From Stutzerimonas nitrititolerans (GTDB lineage Bacteria > Pseudomonadota > Gammaproteobacteria > Pseudomonadales > Pseudomonadaceae), in assembly GCF_003696285.1 (NCBI RefSeq), contig NZ_RFFL01000016.1, positions 1-64,000 of the forward strand: a stretch of DNA of 64,000 nt, read 5' to 3'. The translations under genes were made by a program, and so were the position numbers. The number at the start of each line of letters is the position of its first letter. Within the stretch, counting starts at the first letter, position 1. Below, piece after piece: positions 58,135-64,000 of the stretch. Below the pieces are notes generated by a model, which worked only from the letters and a program-made list of their open reading frames with translations, was not told the DNA's origin and ran no database searches.

Positions 58135-58644
58135 TCACTCCGAGTCCCGGTGGGGGTCGAGGAACAGCTCATCCTCGCTGAAGAAATGCTCGTCGCAGTT
58201 GTTGCCAGAACCGCTGCGATCGACCACCAGGAATTCATCCCGCTTTTCGATCGTCAGCACCGGGTGGTGCCAGACGCCGCGGTGGTAATTGACGCCCTGC
58301 CTGCCGTTGCTGCGGAAGGCACGGACACTACCTGGTACAGGTGCATCGCCAGCGGGCGCGACCACGACCAGAAAGGGGTTGCCGAGCAGCGGGATGAAAG
58401 CCTGGCTGCCCAGCGGATGACGTTCCAGCATCTGAATGGCGCGCGGCATTTCCAGGGCATCGGCCGCGAAAATGCTGATGATCGCCTGGTCTTCAGGCTG
58501 CGCGGTCTCGACCGTCGCCAGCTTGTGGTAGCGGCGGGTGGAACCGTTGTTGATCATGAAGAACTCACTGCCTTCGGTCTCGATCACATCACCGAACGGG
58601 GCGAAGGCTTCCTTGGTCAACGGCTCTATCTTGAGTGTGCGCAT
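58135..58644 (-). CDS. allA: Ureidoglycolate lyase
   Basis: AllA cleaves (S)-ureidoglycolate to glyoxylate and urea. The 169-residue cupin-like protein has KIEPLTKEAFAPFGDVIE, the conserved TRRYHKLATVE and GVNYHRGVWHHPVLTIEKRDEFLVVDR, typical of the family. The ATG at 58644 matches the family N-terminus; a longer ORF upstream is unsupported. It is part of an allA-uraD-puuE group on one strand; no allantoicase gene lies between allA and uraD, unlike in P. aeruginosa as I recall it. Confidence 0.93.
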   Translation of the reverse strand: MRTLKIEPLTKEAFAPFGDVIETEGSEFFMINNGSTRRYHKLATVETAQPEDQAIISIFAADALEMPRAIQMLERHPLGSQAFIPLLGNPFLVVVAPAGDAPVPGSVRAFRSNGRQGVNYHRGVWHHPVLTIEKRDEFLVVDRSGSGNNCDEHFFSEDELFLDPHRDSE

Positions 58645-58679
58645 GGCTGGGGTCTCACTATCGTTATTCGAAGGCAGGC

Positions 58680-59195
58680 TTACATCGCCTGCAGGCGGAA
58701 CAGGGCGATCTTGTTGATCTCGCTCACGGCACGGGCGAATTCCTGCTCGGGGGTGTTGTTCAGGCGCTCCTTGAACGCGGCGAGGATCTGGTGCCGATTG
58801 CTGCCCTTGACCGCCATGATGAAGATGAAACCGAACCTTTCCTTGTAGGCCGCGTTGAGTTCGGTGAAACGGGCGAACTCCTCGGCGGTGCACTCATGGA
58901 TGCCGGCGCCGGCCTGTTCCGAGGTGCTGGAGGCGGTCAGCTCGCCGCGTACGGCGGCCTTGCCGGCGAGGTCCGGGTGGGCGTTGATCAGTGCCAGCTG
59001 GGTTTCGCGCGGGGCGTTCAGCAGAATCTCGGACATGCGCCGATGGAGCGTCTCGATGTCGTCGAGGCTTTCGTCGACGCCCTGGTCATAGGCCTGTTCG
59101 GCGACCCAGGGCGAGTGCTCGTAGATGTCGGCGAAGGTGGCAACGAAGGCGTCGCGGTCGAGGCTGGACGGCTTGATCGTCTGGAAGCGGCTCAT
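58680..59195 (-). CDS. uraD: 2-oxo-4-hydroxy-4-carboxy-5-ureidoimidazoline decarboxylase
   Basis: UraD decarboxylates OHCU to (S)-allantoin, after PuuD and UraH. The 171-residue protein has His73 in NAHPDLAGKAA, Glu93 in TSEQAGAG, and FGFIFIMAVKGSNRHQILAAF, all conserved in the family. It overlaps puuE by 4 bases (ATGA), so translation is coupled. It is followed by allA after 35 bases. Confidence 0.93.
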   Translation of the reverse strand: MSRFQTIKPSSLDRDAFVATFADIYEHSPWVAEQAYDQGVDESLDDIETLHRRMSEILLNAPRETQLALINAHPDLAGKAAVRGELTASSTSEQAGAGIHECTAEEFARFTELNAAYKERFGFIFIMAVKGSNRHQILAAFKERLNNTPEQEFARAVSEINKIALFRLQAM

Positions 59196-60121
59196 TTCGC
59201 GCTCTCCTGGGTGAACGGGTGGGTGGCGTGCCAGTGGCGGGCGATATCGACGCGGCGGGCGAACCAGACCTGATCAAAGCCCTGCACGTATTCGATGAAG
59301 CGCTGCAGCGCGGCCATGCGGGCGGGACGGCCCAGCAGCCGGCAATGCATGCCGATGGTGAGCATCTTCGGCGCCTCGGCGCCCTCGGCATAGAGCACGT
59401 CGAAGGCGTCCTTGAGGTAGGTGTAGAAGTCGTCGCCGCTGTTGAAGCCCTGGACCTGGGTGAAGCGCATGTCGTTGGTGTCCAGGGTGTAGGGGATCAC
59501 CAGGTGCGGCTGCTCCGGCGTGCTGGCCGGGTCCCAGTAGGGCAGGTCGTCGTCGTAGGTGTCGCAGTCGTAGAGGAAGCCACCTTCCTCGCGCACCAGC
59601 CTGCGCGTGTTCGGCCCGGTGCGGCCGGTGTACCAGCCCAGCGGGCGCTCGCCGGTGAGTTCGGTGAGGATGCGGATGGCCTCGAGCATGTGCTCGCGCT
59701 CCTGCTCTTCATCCATGTACTGGTAGTCGATCCAGCGGTAGCCGTGGCTGCAGATCTCGTGGCCATCGGCGACCATCGCCTTGATCACCTGCGGATGGCG
59801 TTGTGCGGCCATCGCGACGGCGAAGATTGTCAGCGGAATGTCGTGCTTCTTGAACAGCTTGAGCAGACGCCAGACGCCGGCGCGGCTGCCGTATTCGTAA
59901 AGCGATTCCATGCTCATGTGGCGCACGCCCTGCAGCGGCTGCGCGGCGACCATTTCGGAGAGAAAGGCTTCGGATTCGCGGTCGCCGTGCAGGATGCAGC
60001 GCTCGCCGCCTTCTTCGTAATTCAGTACGAACGACAGCGCGATGCGTGCATTACCGGGCCAGTGCGGATGGGGTGGATTGCCGGCATAGCCGATGAGGTC
60101 ACGAGAATAGTCGGCGCTCAT
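59192..60121 (-). CDS. puuE: Allantoinase, PuuE type
   Basis: This 309-residue protein belongs to the polysaccharide-deacetylase-like allantoinases, which open the ring of (S)-allantoin to give allantoate; it is unrelated to the metal-dependent amidohydrolase AllB. Conserved segments are YAGNPPHPHWPGNARIALSFVLNYEEGGE, DGHEICSHGYRWIDYQYM and WYTGRTGPNTRRLV. It is the first gene of the uraD/allA run. A TTGTATACAA palindrome lies 71 bases upstream. It is divergent from uraH. Confidence 0.93.
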   Translation of the reverse strand: MSADYSRDLIGYAGNPPHPHWPGNARIALSFVLNYEEGGERCILHGDRESEAFLSEMVAAQPLQGVRHMSMESLYEYGSRAGVWRLLKLFKKHDIPLTIFAVAMAAQRHPQVIKAMVADGHEICSHGYRWIDYQYMDEEQEREHMLEAIRILTELTGERPLGWYTGRTGPNTRRLVREEGGFLYDCDTYDDDLPYWDPASTPEQPHLVIPYTLDTNDMRFTQVQGFNSGDDFYTYLKDAFDVLYAEGAEAPKMLTIGMHCRLLGRPARMAALQRFIEYVQGFDQVWFARRVDIARHWHATHPFTQESAK

Positions 60122-60191
60122 TTATTGTTTTTTCCTTAGTGAAGTGCGAGGTCGCCGTTGGCTGGATGGCGATGCGACCCTATGGCAGTAA

Positions 60192-60201
60192 TTGTATACA
60201 A
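60192..60201. promoter_or_regulatory. Putative purine-regulon operator at the puuE promoter
   Basis: Perfect TTGTATACAA, 71 bases upstream of the puuE ATG. The adjacent AAAAGCTTTT is also palindromic. The 356-base puuE-uraH gap also holds the uraH site. Confidence 0.65.
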
Positions 60202-60349
60202 AAGCTTTTGCGGTTTGTAAATCAAAAGCCCGCGAAAAAATGATGGGCGGCTTTTCGTCGATGGTCGCGCCCTCCGTGTTGTCGGAACGGGCGTGCGGAT
60301 AAGCGGCCTCGCAGCAAAGGCGCAACGCGGGAAAAGGTCGTGCAATAAG

Positions 60350-60359
60350 TTGTGTACAA
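60350..60359. promoter_or_regulatory. Putative purine-regulon operator at the uraH promoter
   Basis: TTGTGTACAA, one base from each of the two palindromic forms, 119 bases upstream of the uraH ATG. Confidence 0.6.
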
Positions 60360-60477
60360 TTTTTGTTGAAACTGTCTTTTATGTGGCGGTGCGCATGCTA
60401 TGCTCCCGACAGACCCACAACATCGACAAGAGGAGGCAGGCGCCTGCAGAGCGGCTCCGCTGCAGCGCCGGAAATCT

Positions 60478-60831
60478 ATGGGACGTTTGACTACTCACGT
60501 GCTGGACGCCGCCCACGGCTGTCCGGGCAGCGACATCAAGATCGAGCTTTATCGCGTCGAGGGCGCTGGCCTGGAGCTGGTCGCCAGCCGGCAGACCAAT
60601 GCCGACGGCCGCTGCGATGCGCCCCTGCTGGAAGGCGACGAGTACCGCTCCGGCGTTTACCAGCTGCAGTTCAGTGCAGGCGATTACTACCGCGCGCGTG
60701 GCGTACAGCTTGCCGAACCTGCCTTCCTCGACGTGGTGGTGCTGCGCTTCGGCATCAGCGCCGAACAGGACCATTACCACGTGCCCTTGCTGATTTCGCC
60801 GTACAGCTACTCGACCTATAGAGGCAGCTGA
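60478..60831 (+). CDS. uraH: 5-hydroxyisourate hydrolase (transthyretin-like)
   Basis: UraH hydrolyses 5-hydroxyisourate to OHCU. The 117-residue protein has the N-terminal TTHVLDAAHGCPG with His7, Arg45 in NADGRCDAPL, the DHYHVPLLISPYSYSTYRGS ending, and the C-terminal tetrapeptide YRGS, all signatures of HIU hydrolases. The N-terminus is MGRLTTHVLD; a ribosome site is weak. It is divergent from puuE and has its own terminator. Confidence 0.92.
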   Translation: MGRLTTHVLDAAHGCPGSDIKIELYRVEGAGLELVASRQTNADGRCDAPLLEGDEYRSGVYQLQFSAGDYYRARGVQLAEPAFLDVVVLRFGISAEQDHYHVPLLISPYSYSTYRGS

Positions 60832-60874
60832 CGGCTACCGGACCATGCGCTGCTGGCTCCACTCGTGAGCCGGC

Positions 60875-60901
60875 CACCCGCCCTCGAGGCGGGTGTTTTT
60901 T
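60875..60901 (+). terminator. Rho-independent terminator of uraH
   Basis: Arms CACCCGCC (60875-60882) and GGCGGGTG (60888-60895) followed by six T. Confidence 0.85.
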
Positions 60902-60987
60902 ATCAGGGATCGCCCACGGCAGTGTTCAAGCGCACGCCAGGCTCAGGCCAGGGTCTCGTCGGATGCTTCCGGCATCTGTCCACATCC

Positions 60988-62211
60988 TCAAGCGACGCGT
61001 GACGATTGCGCCCGCGAGGTCAGGAAGGTCAAGGCGGCCGCGATCAACAGCACGGATCCGCTGGCGATGAAGGTGGTTCGATAGCCACTCGTATCGAAGA
61101 GCATGCCGCCAATGGTCGAGCCCAGGGCGATGGACAGCTGAATCACCGCCACCATCAGGCCGCCGCCGGCTTCGGCATCCCTGGGCATTGACCTGGCCAG
61201 CCAGGACCACCACCCCACGGGAGCCGCCGTTGCCACCAGACCCCACAGCCCCAGCAGCAAGAAAACCATCGCCAGGTTGCTGCCAAAGGCGATCAGCGCC
61301 AGCGCGATGGCCGTCATCAGCAGCGGGATGATCACCAGCGTGCGATACAGACCCAGCCTCAGGAGGCTGCCGATCAGGGTGGTGCCGACGAAGCCTGCGA
61401 TGCCGACCACCAGCAGGATCATCGACAACGTGGAAACGTCCACCTGAGTGACGGTCTCCAGAAAGGGGCGCAGGTAGGTGAACAGCACGAACTGGCCCAT
61501 GAAGAAGGCGCCGACCGCCAGCATGCCGAGCGTCACCAGGCGGCTTCTGAACAGCCTGAAGACATTGCCCGAACCCGCTACGCGCGGGGCGGCCTTCATC
61601 GACGGCAGGCTGATCCATTGCCAGACCAGGGCGATCAGGGTCACCGGCACCAGACAGAAAAAAGCGCCACGCCAGCCGATGACGCCGCCGAGATAGCTTC
61701 CCAAGGGTGCGGCCACCACGGTCGCCAGCGCGTTGCCGCCGTTGAAGATGGCCAGCGCCTTGGGCACGCTAGGGGTTGGCACCAAGCGCATCGCCACGGC
61801 CGCCGACATGGACCAGAAGCCGCCCACCACCACGCCGATCAGTGCGCGGCCGATCATGTAGACCACATAGTTGGGCGCGAGCCCGACGATCAGGCCAGAG
61901 ACACCCATCAAGCCGGTCAACAACAGCAGCAGCGTCTTGCGGTTCAATGAGCCCGCGATCGTGGAGATGGACAGGCTGGTCAGTACCGCAAAGGCGCCGG
62001 AGATGGCGATGCCATAACCCGCCAACCCCTCGCTGACCTGCAGGGCTCCCGCGATGGGGGTCAGCAGGCTGACGGGCATGAATTCCGAAGCGATCAGCGC
62101 AAAGACGCACAGCGTCATCGCGAAAACCCCGCTCCAGTACGCGGGTTGCTCCTGTGCCTGCTGGTGGTCGGGGGTGGAGACGAGGGGGTTGTCGGAAACT
62201 TCAACGCTCAT
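60988..62211 (-). CDS. nepI: MFS exporter, NepI-like (purine ribonucleoside efflux)
   Basis: The 407-residue, 12-TM protein closely resembles E. coli NepI as I remember it: EFMPVSLLTPIAGAL, GRALIGVVVGGFWSMSAAVAMRLVP, VPKALAIFNGGNALATVVAAPLGSYLGG, and VGWWSWLARSMPRDAEAGGGLMVAVIQL. NepI exports inosine and other purine ribonucleosides. Because many relatives with different substrates exist in pseudomonads, the substrate is inferred. It is divergent from a LysR-type gene with an ATTAGT palindrome between; regulation is probably by that gene product, and no TTGT-RY-ACAA motif is seen here. Confidence 0.7.
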   Translation of the reverse strand: MSVEVSDNPLVSTPDHQQAQEQPAYWSGVFAMTLCVFALIASEFMPVSLLTPIAGALQVSEGLAGYGIAISGAFAVLTSLSISTIAGSLNRKTLLLLLTGLMGVSGLIVGLAPNYVVYMIGRALIGVVVGGFWSMSAAVAMRLVPTPSVPKALAIFNGGNALATVVAAPLGSYLGGVIGWRGAFFCLVPVTLIALVWQWISLPSMKAAPRVAGSGNVFRLFRSRLVTLGMLAVGAFFMGQFVLFTYLRPFLETVTQVDVSTLSMILLVVGIAGFVGTTLIGSLLRLGLYRTLVIIPLLMTAIALALIAFGSNLAMVFLLLGLWGLVATAAPVGWWSWLARSMPRDAEAGGGLMVAVIQLSIALGSTIGGMLFDTSGYRTTFIASGSVLLIAAALTFLTSRAQSSRVA

Positions 62212-62317
62212 GAGTGCTCATGCCAGGTACTTGGGTGAAACGAAGCCAGATCGGAATCAGAACCACGCGCTGGCCGTCGTGAATGGCGATCTATCTTGAC
62301 GGAGCCATCGCAATTCC

Positions 62318-62332
62318 ATTAGTAGGACTAAT
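62318..62332. promoter_or_regulatory. Likely LysR operator between nepI and its regulator gene
   Basis: ATTAGT-AGG-ACTAAT is a perfect 6-3-6 palindrome, 30 bases before the LysR ATG and 107 bases before the nepI ATG. The form T-N11-A suits LysR-type regulators. Confidence 0.7.
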
Positions 62333-62361
62333 CTTCATGTACTTATGAGAAAACCTCAGTA

Positions 62362-63255
62362 ATGGCTCAGAGCAAAGTCAACGATCTGCAGGCTTTCGTG
62401 GCGGTGGCACAGGACCGGAGCTTCACCAAGGCGGCGGCGAGGCTGGGCATTACGCCCTCCGCCTTGAGCCATACGATGAGGGCGCTCGAGGAGCGGCTGG
62501 GCGTGCGGCTGCTGGCGCGCACGACACGCAATGTGTCCACCACGGAGGCGGGGGAACGGCTGCTGCGCTCGATCGCACCGCTTTTCGATCAGCTCGCCGC
62601 CGAGGTCGAAGCGCTTGGGGAGCTACGCGACAAGCCCGCGGGGACCATTCGCATCACGTGCACGGACGACTCCATCGAAATGTCCGTGAGGCCCATGCTG
62701 GCAGGCTTTCTCAGGGAGTATCCCGACATAACGCTGGAGTTCTACGTCGACTATGGATTCACCAATGTGGTCGAGGAGCGCTTCGATGCCGGCATTCGCC
62801 TGGGTGAAGCGATCAGCCAGGACATGATCGCGACGCGCATCGGGCCGGACTGGCGGTTGGTCGTGGTGGGCGCGCCTGAATACCTGGAGCGGAACCCACT
62901 GCCGGAAACGCCTTATGACCTGACCCGGCATGCGTGCGTCAACATCCGGCACAGACCCTCCGGCGCCATCTACGCCTGGGAGTTCGAGAAGGATGGCCAG
63001 GAGGTTACCGTGAAGGTCGAGGGCCAACTCGTCTTCAACAGCATGCCTCACGTGATCAATGCCGCCGTGGACGGTATCGGCCTGGCCTATGTCACCGAAG
63101 ACACGGCCAGACCCTACCTGGCCGATGGCCGGCTTGAAATGATTCTGAGTGACTGGTGCCCCTATTTTTCGGGCTTTCACCTGTACTACCCGAATAGGCG
63201 GCAGGCTTCCCCCGCTTTCTCGGCGTTCGTCGAAGCGCTTAGGTATCGTGGTTAG
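62362..63255 (+). CDS. LysR-type regulator divergent from nepI
   Basis: This 297-residue regulator has the helix-turn-helix DLQAFVAVAQDRSFTKAAARLGITPSALSHTMRALEERLG and an effector domain with AGIRLGEAISQDMIATRIGPDWRLVVVGAPEYLE. It is likely to control its own gene and nepI through the ATTAGT palindrome. The effector is unknown. The gene ends 72 bases from the convergent stop of xdhC. Confidence 0.88.
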   Translation: MAQSKVNDLQAFVAVAQDRSFTKAAARLGITPSALSHTMRALEERLGVRLLARTTRNVSTTEAGERLLRSIAPLFDQLAAEVEALGELRDKPAGTIRITCTDDSIEMSVRPMLAGFLREYPDITLEFYVDYGFTNVVEERFDAGIRLGEAISQDMIATRIGPDWRLVVVGAPEYLERNPLPETPYDLTRHACVNIRHRPSGAIYAWEFEKDGQEVTVKVEGQLVFNSMPHVINAAVDGIGLAYVTEDTARPYLADGRLEMILSDWCPYFSGFHLYYPNRRQASPAFSAFVEALRYRG

Positions 63256-63326
63256 GGTCTGGACGTTGACGGGGCGACACAGCCATTCGCCAGGAATGAA
63301 AAGCGAAGAGGCCGGTGCAGGATCTG

Positions 63327-64000
63327 CTATGAGCCCTGCATCTCGAGCCGGGCCTTGGCTTGCGTCACGGAGAACGTGCGCGGCAGCGCCACGCCATTCT
63401 TCACGGCGAGGATCTCGGCCATCACGCTCACCGCGATCTCGGCCGGCGTCTTGCTGCCGATGTAGATGCCGACCGGCGCGTGCAGGCGCGCAAGCGACTC
63501 CTCGGTTTCGTCGAAATGCTCCATCAGTCGCTGTCGCCGGCTGATGGTATTGCGGCGCGAGCCGATGGCGCCGACATAGAAAGCGGGGCTGTGCAGCGCT
63601 TCCAGCAGGGCCAGGTCGTCGAGTTTGGGGTCGTGGCTGAGGGCGACGATGCAGGTGCGCGTGTCAGGGTTCAGGGTGCGCACGGCGTCATCCGGCATTT
63701 CCCGGGTGATCCGTACATCCGGCACGGACCAGGTGCCCAGGTGTTCGAGGCGCGGGTCGCAGACCGTCACCGCGAAGTCGTTGAACAGCGCCATGGTGGC
63801 CAGGTATTCGGCGAGCGCGCCGGCACCGATGAGCAGCATCCGGTACTGCGGGCCCAGGGTGCTGGTCAGCCTGGCGCCATCGAACCGCAGCGCCTCGGGC
63901 GCCGGGGCAGGCGCCAGAGTCACCGCGCCGGTGATGCAATCGACCGTGCGCTGCATCAGTTGCCCGGACTCCAGCCGCTGCACCAGCGTCTCCAGCGCCG
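63327..64000 (-). CDS. xdhC: XdhC family protein, 5' truncated by window edge
   Basis: The frame runs open to base 64000, so at least 224 residues are visible and the N-terminus lies outside. It has the Rossmann motif LLIGAGALAEYLATMALFNDF, the segment VALSHDPKLDDLALLEALHSPAFYVGAIGSRRNTISRRQRL, and PVGIYIGSKTPAEIAVSVMAEILAVKNG, characteristic of XdhC, which inserts sulfurated molybdenum cofactor into xanthine dehydrogenase. Xanthine dehydrogenase genes are expected just beyond the window; a general XdhC paralogue cannot be ruled out. Confidence 0.78.
   Translation of the reverse strand, partial: ALETLVQRLESGQLMQRTVDCITGAVTLAPAPAPEALRFDGARLTSTLGPQYRMLLIGAGALAEYLATMALFNDFAVTVCDPRLEHLGTWSVPDVRITREMPDDAVRTLNPDTRTCIVALSHDPKLDDLALLEALHSPAFYVGAIGSRRNTISRRQRLMEHFDETEESLARLHAPVGIYIGSKTPAEIAVSVMAEILAVKNGVALPRTFSVTQAKARLEMQGS

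Overview
The window is a GC-rich chromosomal segment of a gammaproteobacterium, almost certainly a Pseudomonas of the stutzeri/mendocina/aeruginosa assemblage. The gene content and order (ampG-mscS-yajQ-response regulator-panE-histidine kinase; fxsA-groES-groEL; an imelysin/di-heme cluster; bifA-sodB-argO-argP; pyk-glycerate kinase-glxR-hyi-gcl) match pseudomonad chromosomes as I remember them. I see no rRNA, tRNA, CRISPR, phage or transposase. All functional names rest on motifs and recalled family knowledge, not on a search.

Layout. 1-8 kb: the 3' end of ahpF, a DUF3182/hydrolase pair, then a minus-strand run of a voltage-sensor-like membrane protein, cobalamin adenosyltransferase, histidine kinase, panE and a response regulator with a degenerate GGDEF domain. 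8-18 kb: yajQ, mscS, ampG, an alkyltransferase-like protein, a DUF481 protein, an SDR, a HugZ-like protein, fxsA and the sigma32-type groESL operon. 17.7-20.4 kb: allE and a chemoreceptor. 20.4-25.6 kb: an iron-linked cluster of two imelysins, a di-heme oxidoreductase and a DUF1513 protein, with two Fur-like sites. 25.7-38 kb: lemA and a GIDE/EF-hand protein, bifA, sodB, argO/argP, a coiled-coil membrane protein, a diguanylate cyclase, pncB, a KGG stress protein, and hmp with a small membrane protein. 38-48 kb: a urea transporter, pyruvate kinase and the glyoxylate-to-glycerate genes (ttuD, glxR, hyi, gcl) with a divergent LysR gene. 48-64 kb: exonuclease III, a PA2169-type protein, a RutR-like TetR regulator, an orphan substrate-binding protein, a YdcZ-type transporter, a second chemoreceptor, a Tsx-like porin, an NCS2 permease, puuD, allA, uraD, puuE, uraH, a NepI-like exporter with its LysR gene, and a 5'-truncated xdhC.

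How they work together. The 38-64 kb part encodes most of a route from purines to central metabolism: porin and permease uptake, urate hydroxylase (PuuD), UraH, UraD and PuuE to allantoate, AllE and AllA to glyoxylate, then Gcl, Hyi, GlxR, glycerate kinase and pyruvate kinase; a urea transporter lies beside the pyruvate kinase gene. No allantoicase or allantoate amidohydrolase gene is visible, so the allantoate step must be encoded elsewhere.

The most interesting signal is a short palindrome, TTGT-RY-ACAA. It occurs at nine intergenic places: in front of allE (twice), between the TetR gene and the substrate-binding protein gene, between the YdcZ transporter and the chemoreceptor (twice), upstream of the porin, upstream of the permease, and in front of both puuE and uraH. 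It looks like the operator of one regulon that joins transport, chemotaxis and catabolism and includes allE, more than 30 kb from the rest.
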